Part shown: piece after piece, positions 24,015-33,330 of the stretch
How the letters are laid out: each line of letters begins with the position of its first letter
Position numbering within the stretch: position 1 is the stretch's first letter
Virus record (IMG/VR): IMGVR_UViG_3300030382_001470
Coordinates: 1 to 35,820 of that record
Source: a virus
Direction: 5' to 3' (one strand)
DNA: 35,820 nucleotides
Position numbers and translations under genes: made by a program
Notes under the pieces: generated by a model
Seen by the model: only the letters and a program-made list of their open reading frames with translations
Database searches by the model: none
Told to the model about the DNA's origin: nothing

Positions 24015-25645
24015 GTGATTTACAGGATAGTAAATTAAGTATATTAAAAGCTAGTATGCAGGATTATCATCGTAAAGCATTAGAACGATCTGTTACTAAA
24101 GATGGTTTGCTTGATCCCATTAAATTTCAGGATAAGATAATGGATCTTGTCCATGATGAAAATAGAGAGAATCCTGAATATGAAAGAGGAGGATATTTTT
24201 TATTACCTGATGCATTTGAAAGTAATGCAAATAATGATGCTCGATTACGGATGTTAATGTTAGGTGGTGAAGGAACAAAAGGTACTGTAACTGTTCCTGA
24301 TGCAAAAGAAGATAATGCATTTACGAGAACTGTTGATCAAAAAATTAATCTTGCGATGGAAAACAGTTATCCCACTATATTTAGAGTATATGGTACTCAG
24401 CGTGGAAATGACATGATTGATCAATCAAAGAAATTTTTAAGATATGCTGTATCACAGATAGGTTATACAGGTATGAACCAGTTTAATAAAGCTCTTGAAG
24501 GAGCAACTAAACTATTATGGGGTGGCTATCATTTACAAAAGAATGGTGGATACAGTAATCCTAATGGAATAGGAACAGTATATAAAAAGTCTAAATTAAA
24601 GCAATATGGACTTCTCGATAATATGGATGCTCTTGAAACTAATCAATTTAATACCTGGTATAGAGCCTTTAATGTTCATGGTAAGAAATTAAGATTTTTT
24701 CTTGATCCTGACTTTGTAGGAAGGAATCCTACACTCAATTCATCTACTGTAAGTGCAGTTGTTGATGGAATAATGAAAAATGAGGGGAATATATGGATGG
24801 CAACAATAAATGATCTTACGCATGGTGGATATAGAAATGTATTGGTGGGGCAAAGAGGACCAGCTGGTGCAGATAGAGAAGACGCAATGCATTATATGCA
24901 TTTTAGTGATTTTCAAAGTAATCCGAATGTACAGGTTTTAGCAAATTTGTATGAACAACCTGAAGATCCAAATGCTGAGTGGAAACCATTGAATATATCA
25001 GAAGATGAACAAATGCTTGCATTAGCAGAACCTGAAGCATATAAGCATTTAAATGCCCATATGGACCCATGGGATCAATGGAGTTTCATGTTTAACCAGA
25101 CAAAGAAAGTTGTAAGTATGTTTGGTATTAAAAATCCCTGGCCTATCTCATTACTTCCATATATACCGAGTTCAAATTTCTGGTCTAATACAAAGTTAAT
25201 GATGGAAGACATGGGTCTAATGACACCTGGTTATGATATGAGCAGGAAACGAGTTAAACATTACATAGAAAAATTTGGTCCTGGTTCAGAATTATATGGA
25301 TCAGAAGAACAACAGGGGCTTGCAACTAATCTTTTAGGTTTTGGACATGATTTTAGTAATCCTAAACAAGTTGAAATGGATTTAGTATGGATACCTATTT
25401 GGGATATGATTAAAGAATGGGAAGGAAGACAACGTAGAGAAGGGAAAATGGATGAAGCTCCTGATGCTATTGTTGCATCTTTATTTGAACAAAGGAGACG
25501 CGAAATGTTTAGTGGAAGAGTAGGTACTAAAGAGAAAAGAGTATTTTCAGTTTATGATGCAGTAGAGTTTCGAGGCGGTCAAACACCTCACGAGCAATTT
25601 CCATCAACATATTTTCATTATAATCCACCACCAGGCGAATTTTAA
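24011..25645 (+). CDS. putative internal/ejected virion protein, unrecognised
   Basis: 544 residues, not recognised. It begins inside the stop of the gp15-like gene and ends with TAATG against the next, so it belongs to the ejection cassette. It is globular in look, rich in Asn, Met, Tyr, Trp and Phe, with a Trp/Pro-rich middle (about residues 350-400). I looked for the Glu and Ser/Gly motifs of a lytic transglycosylase, which opens T7 gp16, and did not find them. It may be an additional virion protein specific to this lineage, or it may replace the N-terminal part of gp16. Confidence 0.6.
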   Translation: MSDLQDSKLSILKASMQDYHRKALERSVTKDGLLDPIKFQDKIMDLVHDENRENPEYERGGYFLLPDAFESNANNDARLRMLMLGGEGTKGTVTVPDAKEDNAFTRTVDQKINLAMENSYPTIFRVYGTQRGNDMIDQSKKFLRYAVSQIGYTGMNQFNKALEGATKLLWGGYHLQKNGGYSNPNGIGTVYKKSKLKQYGLLDNMDALETNQFNTWYRAFNVHGKKLRFFLDPDFVGRNPTLNSSTVSAVVDGIMKNEGNIWMATINDLTHGGYRNVLVGQRGPAGADREDAMHYMHFSDFQSNPNVQVLANLYEQPEDPNAEWKPLNISEDEQMLALAEPEAYKHLNAHMDPWDQWSFMFNQTKKVVSMFGIKNPWPISLLPYIPSSNFWSNTKLMMEDMGLMTPGYDMSRKRVKHYIEKFGPGSELYGSEEQQGLATNLLGFGHDFSNPKQVEMDLVWIPIWDMIKEWEGRQRREGKMDEAPDAIVASLFEQRRREMFSGRVGTKEKRVFSVYDAVEFRGGQTPHEQFPSTYFHYNPPPGEF

Positions 25646-26703
25646 TGTATTTTTGGGAAGAAGACTATTTAAATTACGGAGATAAAAGACTTGAAGATGC
25701 TATTGGTAGATGGCGACCAGGAGCATTTGAGACATTTAAATCCGCAGCAGAAGAATCATTTCTTCAATATAATACTTTAGGTTATTTAGGTGCAGGATTA
25801 GCAGCATGGACTGCTCCAAACCAGACACCTATTGAAGAAGATTCTTGGAATGAAGAACATTTATCTTTTAGACCAGGAATTAATTATCAGGAAGATATGA
25901 CTGAAGGTGAAGCTCTAGTACTTGCAACTCAATGGGATCAAAAAACAAGATTACAGAATATTCGTAAAAATGTAGATTTCTGGAGTTTACCTAATCTTGC
26001 TGGAACAATGCTTGGAGCATTACCTGATCCAGTTAACTTAGCAGGATTTGGAGGATTTGTTGGAAGAATGGGAACAGTATCTAAAATAGCTAAAACAATG
26101 CCAGTAGTTAAATACACAGCACCAGTACTACAGGGAGCTTCAGATACAGCATTAGCAGAATCTTTATTCCAATTTACAAGAGCTACATATGAACATACTC
26201 ATGGAGGGGACTTAGATCAATTCTCAATATTTGGAGAGATTGCATTAGCAACAGCATTTGGTGGTATATTTGGGACACTACCAATGGCATGGCAAATTGC
26301 TAAAAAGATACCTCCTGCTATGCATTTTACTTATTTAGATGAAGCAATGCATAGAATAGGAAGACAACAAAAATCTAATGATACCTTTGGAGATGTAGGA
26401 ATACATGCAGATGATATTGATGTTGATGCAGAAACTGCACTTGGTAGGAATTCTGACAGACAAGCAGATACAGAATTAGAAGGACAATTAGCAGATGTTG
26501 ATGAAGCTGGTGCTGAAATATATGATTTTGAAAGGTATGAATTTGATGAAGTTCCTGAAGTTGAAGGAAAAGGAATCTTAGGTCAAGCAGCTGATGACAT
26601 ACATACTACGTTAACACATCCTAAAGAAACAAAGAGAAATATTGCAGAAAAATTAGTGGAATGTGTAAGATTCTTTGGTCGTGCTGGTAAGAAAGGTATT
26701 TAA
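25645..26703 (+). CDS. internal virion protein, gp16-like N-terminal portion
   Basis: 352 residues. Features seen: an F-x-x-A-A-E-E-S-F-L-Q-Y-N-T-L-G start at about 31-45; L-P-D-P-V-N-L-A-G-F-G-G at about 128-139; and hydrophobic Ala/Gly-rich helices at about 120-220 (A-T-A-F-G-G-I-F-G near 208-216). This layout is typical of large podovirus ejection proteins (T7 gp16 type), in which the hydrophobic part inserts in the inner membrane. The frame stops at TAATG and the next gene looks like the continuation, so the usual protein appears split here. Confidence 0.65.
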   Translation: MYFWEEDYLNYGDKRLEDAIGRWRPGAFETFKSAAEESFLQYNTLGYLGAGLAAWTAPNQTPIEEDSWNEEHLSFRPGINYQEDMTEGEALVLATQWDQKTRLQNIRKNVDFWSLPNLAGTMLGALPDPVNLAGFGGFVGRMGTVSKIAKTMPVVKYTAPVLQGASDTALAESLFQFTRATYEHTHGGDLDQFSIFGEIALATAFGGIFGTLPMAWQIAKKIPPAMHFTYLDEAMHRIGRQQKSNDTFGDVGIHADDIDVDAETALGRNSDRQADTELEGQLADVDEAGAEIYDFERYEFDEVPEVEGKGILGQAADDIHTTLTHPKETKRNIAEKLVECVRFFGRAGKKGI

Positions 26704-29132
26704 TGGCTACATGTAAACAAGATGCTATAAAAGGTGGACTCGACGAGTTAACAGTTGATAAACTCATGGAGGATGTTGAAATATCTGATAAAAGTGCAAA
26801 AGAATTAGTAGAGGATCTAGTTAATGAACAAGTGGAAGCAGGATTCCAGGAAAAATCAAATGCAGTTAATATAGGTCGTGGAAGAAGATTTATTGATAAT
26901 GCACGTAATACTGCAGAAAAATTAAAAAGACCCTATAAGAAATTTTGGAAGTTTTTCTTTGATGATAAGAATTCTGTTGGAGTTAGAGTTACAACACGAA
27001 TACAAAGGAGGTTAGCTGATATAGCAGCTGAAACCAATATAGGGATACATGACTTTTTCAAATTAATAGAAGGACATATAGTTGAAAGAGTTAATGACAG
27101 AAGATTTAGAGATGCATTTATTAGTGAGATGATGTCTGAAGGTGATACTATGATATCAGGTAATAAAATTGCATTCCAAGTTGCATCAGCAGTTAAAAGA
27201 CAGCAAGCGACTCAGTTAGCAGAATCAAGAAAATATGGATCTGGACTATATATGAAGAAGGGATGGGTAACATCTCAATGGCATGATCCAATTAAAATTA
27301 AGAATGTAACAGTAGATAAATGGGTAGATGACATTATTAGTCATATTGATGTTGCTGCAACTAAAAAGAATATTAGATTAGCACATCCAGAAAGAAGTAA
27401 TATTCCTGCAAATAAATGGGATACAAGAGAATACTTAAAAAATGTTTATGAACAAATAATTGATCCTAAATTAAATGGTCAAGGTGTATTACTAGAAAAT
27501 GTTAAGAAAATGAGGATTCTTGAATTTAAGGATTCAAATCATTTATTAAAGTATAATGATAAATATGGACATGACAACTTAGCACATGCAATATTTCAAA
27601 ACATGGATGCTATGGATCATTACCTGGAAATAGGTATGGTAATGGGTTATGGACATAAACAACGTAAAATGAATACAACCTTCATGGAAGGAGGTCCAAG
27701 ATCACACATAGAAATTTTTGACCCCATTGCAGATTTAAGAGCATTATGGAATGACCTTAGATCACAAAATAAGCTATCAGGAAGGGAATGGAGGAGTCTT
27801 AATGCAGGATTAAAAGAATTGGTAGGAGATCATTCTTTAGCTGGTAATCCTAAAATATCTCAGTTAACAACAGCTTTTATAGCTCAACAAGCAATGTCAA
27901 AGTTGGGTAAAGCAGTTTTCCAGGCAACAGCAGATTTAGGTAGTGCAGGAATATTATTACATCATCAAGGTATTAGACCAGATAAAGGTTATTATGGAAT
28001 GATTAAGAATATGGTTAGGATGGCTACTGATCAACTACATCCTATGGAGAAAAAGTTAGTGCATATGGCATTAGGAACAGGAATGGATGGAATGATAGGA
28101 CAAAATTATAGTAGATTTGTTGGTAAATGGGGTGGAAAGGCAGGACAGTTATCGAAATTAGCTAACCATTATTTCTGGATGAATGGCTTAATCGGATGGA
28201 CAAATGCTTCAAGAACAGCATTTTCTATTATGTCATCTAATCAAATAGCTAATTCATTGAATTCTTCATGGAAATCATTAGGTAAAAACCAACGAAATAA
28301 TATGATTCGTTATGGTCTTACAGAAAATGATTGGACACAATTGCAAAAAATTGGTAGTTTTAATGCAAGAGAATGGAACCCAAATGCAAGTACATTAGAA
28401 AATTATATTACTCGTGATTGGATTTTAGAACAAGGAGGGAGTGCTTCATTAGCTAATAAAATAGATAATTTCTTTATCCAGGAATCTCGTTCTGCCGTTC
28501 CAGAGGCTAAGATTGGTGATCGTATTATAATGTATGGGAACCATGATCCAGGTAGTACTTTTGATGTAATTAGAAAATTAGCTGGTATGTTTCGTACATA
28601 TCAGTTACAACAAGTAAGGACATTATATCCACGAGTCTATGAATTAGGATTACCAGCAATAGTTCATGCTCTCCCAATTGTAGGTGTTGGTTATGCGTCA
28701 GTATTATTTAAGAATCTTGTAGCAGGAAAAGAACCACCAGAATTTGATGATCCAGACTTATTCATTGATGTAATGGTAAGAAGTGGATTTGCACCATTAG
28801 TTGGTGATTATCTTGCAGGAGAATATGGTAGATATAACCATACATGGGATGAAGCAATTGGAGGTGCAGCTTATAGTCAGTTTAAAGAATGGGGTGAATT
28901 ATGGATTGGGTTAACAGACGGAAGTAAAAATGCATCTGATGCATGGAAAAGTTTAAGATATAATACTCCTTTTGCAAATCTGTTTTATACAGAAGCAGCT
29001 TTAAATTATGGATTACATTATGCAATGATGGAGAGTCTAAATCCTGGTTATTTATATCGTATAGAAGCACAAGCAGAAGGAAGAGGTTCGCCATTTCTTT
29101 ATGAACCAAGTAATTTATACGGAGGATATTAA
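26703..29132 (+). CDS. internal virion protein, gp16-like C-terminal portion
   Basis: 809 residues. It begins at the TAATG of the preceding gene with AAAGG as ribosome binding site. The protein is helical. The segment R-Y-G-L-T-E-N-D-W-T-Q-L-Q-K at about 538-551 is typical of the second half of large podovirus ejection proteins, which form the inner-membrane end of the DNA tunnel. A hydrophobic stretch (L-P-A-I-V-H-A-L-P-I-V-G-V-G-Y) lies at about 650-665. Together with the previous gene it would add up to about 1160 residues, near T7 gp16 (1318), but without a transglycosylase head. Confidence 0.65.
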   Translation: MATCKQDAIKGGLDELTVDKLMEDVEISDKSAKELVEDLVNEQVEAGFQEKSNAVNIGRGRRFIDNARNTAEKLKRPYKKFWKFFFDDKNSVGVRVTTRIQRRLADIAAETNIGIHDFFKLIEGHIVERVNDRRFRDAFISEMMSEGDTMISGNKIAFQVASAVKRQQATQLAESRKYGSGLYMKKGWVTSQWHDPIKIKNVTVDKWVDDIISHIDVAATKKNIRLAHPERSNIPANKWDTREYLKNVYEQIIDPKLNGQGVLLENVKKMRILEFKDSNHLLKYNDKYGHDNLAHAIFQNMDAMDHYLEIGMVMGYGHKQRKMNTTFMEGGPRSHIEIFDPIADLRALWNDLRSQNKLSGREWRSLNAGLKELVGDHSLAGNPKISQLTTAFIAQQAMSKLGKAVFQATADLGSAGILLHHQGIRPDKGYYGMIKNMVRMATDQLHPMEKKLVHMALGTGMDGMIGQNYSRFVGKWGGKAGQLSKLANHYFWMNGLIGWTNASRTAFSIMSSNQIANSLNSSWKSLGKNQRNNMIRYGLTENDWTQLQKIGSFNAREWNPNASTLENYITRDWILEQGGSASLANKIDNFFIQESRSAVPEAKIGDRIIMYGNHDPGSTFDVIRKLAGMFRTYQLQQVRTLYPRVYELGLPAIVHALPIVGVGYASVLFKNLVAGKEPPEFDDPDLFIDVMVRSGFAPLVGDYLAGEYGRYNHTWDEAIGGAAYSQFKEWGELWIGLTDGSKNASDAWKSLRYNTPFANLFYTEAALNYGLHYAMMESLNPGYLYRIEAQAEGRGSPFLYEPSNLYGGY

Positions 29133-31474
29133 TGTTAACTTCTACAGTAAATATTTATGAAGTAACTGGCAGTAGTGCTACTGAATATACATTTAATTAC
29201 CCAATTCATAAATCTACTGATCTTACAGTATATGTATCTGCTGTCGTAGTACCAGCAAGTGGTGGTACAAATCCACATACTATAACTGTTGCTGCAAACA
29301 AACAATCTGCAGTAGTTGCTTTTACTTCTGCTCCAGGTGCAGTTCCATTAAAATTTGAAAGGACAGTTGCATATACACAAGAAACTGATCTTGCCAATAA
29401 TTCCCTCTTTGATGCAGAATCCTTAGAAACTTCCCTAGACAATATAGTGATGCAGACTCAGCAAGCAGGAAGACTTACTGATGCTTCATTTGGTTTTGAT
29501 CCTAGTATTGCAACAAATGATTATGATAGTACAGTTGCAGTTGCTACCACATTAAATAAGACAAAAACACAACGTGCAAGTAAAGCATTAGCATTTGATG
29601 CTGATGGTGATCTTACTGTATCTGTAGAAGATATTGATGCTCAAATTGCTGCTACGGCTAGTTCCGCAACTGCTGCTGCTGGATCTGCAACTGCTGCAGC
29701 GGGTTCTGCAACTGCTGCTGCTAATGATTTAGCTGAATTTCAGGGAATATACAGAGGTTCTTCAACTTCTACACCAGGTTCTCCAACAGATGGAGACTTA
29801 TGGTTTGATACAAATACTGGTGTAAATGTAATGAAAGCATATAACTCTGATACATCAGCATGGGAACAACTAACACCTTCTTCAAGTAATCAAACTGCTA
29901 TTAATGCTGCTGTTGCAGACCAAGCAGATATTGGTGTTGTAGCTGGTCTTGATACTGAAATTGGTCTGTTAGGTGCTTTAAATACAGAAATTGGATTAAT
30001 CGGTACTTCAGGAATGGCACACGGAAGTACTGGAGACATTAAATTAGTTGCTGATATAGCTGCTAATGTAACTAAAGTAGCGGACATTGATGCCAATGTA
30101 ACTAAAGTAGCAGATATAGATAGTGATGTATCTGATGTTGCTGATATTGATTCCAATGTAACTACTGTAGCAGGGAAAGATGCCGAGATAGGAAGGATCG
30201 GTACAAGTGCTATGGCAGCAAGTATAGCCTTGATTGGTACAGATGCTTATGCTCATGCATCTACAGGCGATATAAAACTGGTTGCAGATATTGCTGCAAA
30301 CGTGACTAAGGTTGCAGATATTGATTCTAATGTTTCTATAGTTGCAGGATTAGGAAGTAGTGGAGCTGATGTAACTACAGTCGCAGGAAAAGCAACAGAA
30401 ATTGGTCGTTTAGGAACAGCTGCTGCTGTTGCAGATATGGCATTATTAGGTGAGACAGCTGTAATTACTGATATGGATTTGTTAGGTGCTTCTGGTGTAA
30501 TTGATGACATGGAAACATGTGCAGATGCAATTAGTGCCATAAATGGAGCTTCAGCAAATGCTACTACTGCATCTAATGCTGCTACTGCTGCTACTGCTTC
30601 AGAAGTTGCTGCCAGGGCAAGTGCTGCTGCTGTATCACAAACATTTGATAACTTTGCAGATGTTTATCTTGGTTCAATGGCAGATGGTGCAACTGCTGAT
30701 TCAGGAACCTTAACTGGTGCATCATGGGCAAAGGATTCATCTTCAATTGCATTTACAGGAACTACAGGAACTATAAGTTTAGGTCAGGAATTGACATCTA
30801 CAGGTTCAGGTTATCCAGTAGGTGCAAATATTATAGGAAGTTCAGTAAGTACACCCCTAACTATTTCAAATCCTTTTACTTCTGCTGGTAGTGGTACTCT
30901 TACATTTGTTGGATCAGGTGTTTATGGAGCTTATCATGTAAGCAAAGATGGACCAAGTACAGATAATGATGGAGATGCACTTGCTACAGGTATGTTGTAT
31001 TTCAATACTTCTGATAACGAGATGCGGATATATGATGGTGGAAACTGGATCGCTGCTTCTGCTGCTGGTTCTAATAGTTTTCTACATTATAAGTATGTTG
31101 CTTCAGGAAGTCAGACATCTTTTACTGGATCAGATGCAAATGGTTCAACATTAAGTTATACAGTAAATAATATCATTGTATTTCTTAATGGTGTAAGATT
31201 AGATACAACCGATTATACTGCAACAAATGGAACATCAATTGTTCTTGATGATGGAGCAGCAGCATCAGATGAATTAGTAATTATTTCTCTGAAGAGTTTT
31301 ACCGCTGCAGATATGGTTCCTGCTACTGCTGGAGGAACATTTGGAGGAGCAGTAACTCATACTGGTCTTTTAACAGCCAATGGTGGCATTGAAACAGACA
31401 TTAATTCAAAAGTAGTTCAAAAAGGAGCATTTATGCAATCAAGTACACATCAAGCACTTACATTAGGATATTAG
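29132..31474 (+). CDS. tail fibre protein with T7 gp17-like N-terminus
   Basis: 780 residues. Residues 1-130 match the T7 fibre attachment domain: Y-T-F-N-Y-P-I, then K-F-E-R-T-V and Q-E-T-D-L-A-N-N-S-L-F-D-A-E. An Ala-rich repeat (S-A-T-A-A-A-G, about 179-197) and a G-D-L-W-F-D-T-N-T-G module near 220 follow. A coiled shaft of Val-Ala-Asp-Ile repeats spans about 300-450. A Thr/Gly-rich beta module at about 546-600 resembles one in tail tube B. The C-terminal region holds a V-F-L-N-G-V-R-L-D-T-T-D-Y-T motif near 688. GGAGG precedes the start. It anchors to the tail and likely carries further fibre proteins at its tip. Confidence 0.87.
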   Translation: MLTSTVNIYEVTGSSATEYTFNYPIHKSTDLTVYVSAVVVPASGGTNPHTITVAANKQSAVVAFTSAPGAVPLKFERTVAYTQETDLANNSLFDAESLETSLDNIVMQTQQAGRLTDASFGFDPSIATNDYDSTVAVATTLNKTKTQRASKALAFDADGDLTVSVEDIDAQIAATASSATAAAGSATAAAGSATAAANDLAEFQGIYRGSSTSTPGSPTDGDLWFDTNTGVNVMKAYNSDTSAWEQLTPSSSNQTAINAAVADQADIGVVAGLDTEIGLLGALNTEIGLIGTSGMAHGSTGDIKLVADIAANVTKVADIDANVTKVADIDSDVSDVADIDSNVTTVAGKDAEIGRIGTSAMAASIALIGTDAYAHASTGDIKLVADIAANVTKVADIDSNVSIVAGLGSSGADVTTVAGKATEIGRLGTAAAVADMALLGETAVITDMDLLGASGVIDDMETCADAISAINGASANATTASNAATAATASEVAARASAAAVSQTFDNFADVYLGSMADGATADSGTLTGASWAKDSSSIAFTGTTGTISLGQELTSTGSGYPVGANIIGSSVSTPLTISNPFTSAGSGTLTFVGSGVYGAYHVSKDGPSTDNDGDALATGMLYFNTSDNEMRIYDGGNWIAASAAGSNSFLHYKYVASGSQTSFTGSDANGSTLSYTVNNIIVFLNGVRLDTTDYTATNGTSIVLDDGAAASDELVIISLKSFTAADMVPATAGGTFGGAVTHTGLLTANGGIETDINSKVVQKGAFMQSSTHQALTLGY
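30049..30340 (+). repeat. tandem repeats in the tail-fibre shaft
   Basis: Units of about 30 nt encode variants of N-V-T-K-V-A-D-I-D, with near-identical copies around 30067-30126 and further diverged copies up to about 30340. A second set encodes A-E-I-G-R-I-G-T. They form the coiled-coil shaft of a trimeric fibre and are prone to expansion or loss. Confidence 0.75.
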
Positions 31475-31483
31475 GAGGTAACT

Positions 31484-31873
31484 ATGGCTATACCAAGTGG
31501 CGGAGGATCGGAAGTCCTAAGAACAGGGATACAAAAAGTTGTTTCAACAACTTGGCTAGATATTATTAGTGTTATAAACACTCATATATATACAGTTCTT
31601 TCAATAACTTTCTGTGAACAAGATGGAGTTGATACACATAAAGCTAATATAAGACTATATGATGGGAGTGCAGGTTATGAAATTTTAGCAACTGAACAAG
31701 TCCCGAAGAGAGGAACATTTGTTTGGAATGATAAATTAGTATTAAATGGGTCAGACTTGAATACTGAAACGAGTGGAACAAACAACTGGAAATTACAGGT
31801 CAAAAATACTGCTGCTGCTAATTCAGCAGGATTAATGGTTATGTGTAGTTACATAGACCAAGACTGGACATAG
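31484..31873 (+). CDS. small fibre-associated protein
   Basis: 129 residues, not firmly recognised. TAGGAGG precedes the start. The sequence is beta-rich with little charge and a conserved-looking W-K-L-Q-V-K-N-T-A near residue 102. Its place straight after the fibre gene and before other tip-like genes suggests a fibre-tip or receptor-binding role. No enzymatic motif was seen. Confidence 0.6.
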   Translation: MAIPSGGGSEVLRTGIQKVVSTTWLDIISVINTHIYTVLSITFCEQDGVDTHKANIRLYDGSAGYEILATEQVPKRGTFVWNDKLVLNGSDLNTETSGTNNWKLQVKNTAAANSAGLMVMCSYIDQDWT

Positions 31874-31882
31874 GAGAATGAT

Positions 31883-32329
31883 ATGAGTGGAGTTGTTGGA
31901 GGAGCAGGAAGTAAGTCAGGTGTTATCGGAAAGACTGAAATTGATGTTGAAAATGGAACTTGGACACCAGCACCTAATAGTGGCAGTTTTTCTAGTTTTA
32001 GTGCTGAATATAGTAGAATTGGAAGAATAGTACAGATTAGATGTTATTGTAACTGTGCCTCATCTTTTAATATGTCATGGTTTACTGGTCTACCATTTAC
32101 TGTGGCTACTGGACAGCATACTTTTTTTGCGATTGGTTACGAATATGGTTCTCATTCAGGTAGTAATTTTAATAATGATAATTGTACTGGTTGGGCATAC
32201 GCAACAGGAGCATCAGACAAAATAACTACTGGTTCTTGGGGATGGAATACAGGATGGGGAGGTCATGTTGTTTGTGCAAGTAATACAGTTTTTATGTGTT
32301 CAGGTGTTTATTCTACAGATGAACCATAA
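31883..32329 (+). CDS. fibre-tip-like protein
   Basis: 148 residues. The start S-G-V-V-G-G-A-G-S-K-S-G-V-I-G and the later V-E-N-G-T-W-T-P with Y-S-R-I-G-R-I-V-Q-I-R are patterns I associate with C-terminal tail-fibre domains that bind the host surface. The second half is rich in Trp, Tyr, Asn, Ser and Gly, usual for a receptor-contact surface. GGAG precedes the ATG. It probably is an independently coded receptor-binding domain. Confidence 0.65.
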   Translation: MSGVVGGAGSKSGVIGKTEIDVENGTWTPAPNSGSFSSFSAEYSRIGRIVQIRCYCNCASSFNMSWFTGLPFTVATGQHTFFAIGYEYGSHSGSNFNNDNCTGWAYATGASDKITTGSWGWNTGWGGHVVCASNTVFMCSGVYSTDEP

Positions 32330-32337
32330 GGAGTAAA

Positions 32338-32559
32338 ATGAAATTAAACAAAATAGAAGTAGTAACAGAATATAAACATCTTCAGATTCGGGAGATTACA
32401 GACTCAGGTAGATACCATAGGAGAGTGCTTACATCAGATTTGGATGTATCTGGAGAAGTTCAGGAAATTCAGGACAAAGCAGAAGCAGAGTGGACTGATG
32501 AAGTAAAGGATAAATGGGCAACCTTTCAAGCAGAACAAGAAGCTAAACTAAAGGAGTAA
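32338..32559 (+). CDS. small charged hypothetical protein in the fibre cassette
   Basis: 73 residues, not recognised by function. AAGGAG precedes the ATG. The N-terminal half is beta-like and charged (about 1-40). The C-terminal half is an acidic helix ending in a Glu/Lys-rich tail. Proteins of this shape recur between fibre genes in phages and may be fibre chaperones or stabilisers, but this is inference from context. Confidence 0.6.
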   Translation: MKLNKIEVVTEYKHLQIREITDSGRYHRRVLTSDLDVSGEVQEIQDKAEAEWTDEVKDKWATFQAEQEAKLKE

Positions 32560-32562
32560 CAC

Positions 32563-33321
32563 ATGAGCACAAGCAGAGCAAGACACATAGCAAACAGAAC
32601 AATAGCAAGTACTGCTCTACCAAAGGCTGGTGGAACAATGACAGGTAACATCGTAATGAGTGATGATACATCAATAGGGATAGCTGATGATGCAGAAAGA
32701 ATAGAGTTTGATGGTGCTGGTGATATATCTGTATTGGGTGCTAATTTAGGTATAAATACTGATGCTCCATTACAAGGATTACATATGAATGGGAAAAATA
32801 TAGCAATCTCAGAAGGTGAGGAGATAATGTGGATTGATTCTGGAGGAAATAAATCAGGCAGAATTTACACAGACTCAAGTGATGTTATGCACTTTTCCAA
32901 TACTTCTAATTCACATGATCGTTTCCAAATTGATGCTTCAGGGAATTTGATTCATGGAAGTAATGCAGCTTACAAAATGGGTTATTGGTATGTATTCCAT
33001 ACTTCATCAGGTAATAGTAATAGTGGTATTACTACTGGATTATCAGGTCACCGATGTTGGGCAACATTTACAAGTGGAGGTAATAAACGTGCAGATGTAG
33101 TTATGTGGAATGGGCGTTTAAATCCAGGTTCTTGGACTGGACAGGGATTTGTTATAGGACATACTACACCAGTATTATTTTCTGGAAGTCATACTGTTTC
33201 AGACGCAAATAATACTTATTATATTTCTGTTAGTGGAGGTGTTAACCAATTATCTTTTGGAAGAAATTCAGGTGGGACAAATTGGGATTTACACCTTAAA
33301 GCCTTTATCAATAGTAATTAA
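32563..33321 (+). CDS. tail fibre-like protein with short attachment motif
   Basis: 252 residues. L-P-K-A-G-G-T-M-T-G-N-I at about 20-31 is a motif frequent in phage fibre shafts. I-G-I-A-D-D-A-E-R-I-E-F-D and I-S-E-G-E-E-I-M-W-I-D-S-G stretches, typical of triple-beta fibre modules, follow. The last 120 residues are a Ser/Gly/Asn/Trp-rich globular domain, probably receptor-binding. AAAGGAG lies before the ATG. It is a second adhesin next to the main fibre. Confidence 0.7.
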   Translation: MSTSRARHIANRTIASTALPKAGGTMTGNIVMSDDTSIGIADDAERIEFDGAGDISVLGANLGINTDAPLQGLHMNGKNIAISEGEEIMWIDSGGNKSGRIYTDSSDVMHFSNTSNSHDRFQIDASGNLIHGSNAAYKMGYWYVFHTSSGNSNSGITTGLSGHRCWATFTSGGNKRADVVMWNGRLNPGSWTGQGFVIGHTTPVLFSGSHTVSDANNTYYISVSGGVNQLSFGRNSGGTNWDLHLKAFINSN

Positions 33322-33330
33322 AAGTAAATT

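Noticed and set aside
24011-25645. Lytic transglycosylase domain
   Set aside because: The expected catalytic Glu with Ser/Gly motif could not be found in the 544-residue protein.
30049-30340. CRISPR-like array
   Set aside because: The repeats are in frame within the fibre gene and code for a coiled shaft; there are no unique spacers.
31883-33321. Diversity-generating retroelement target (variable adhesin end), considered because a Bbp19-like gene occurs and Bordetella phage BPP-1 has such an element
   Set aside because: No reverse transcriptase and no template/variable repeat pair is visible in the window.
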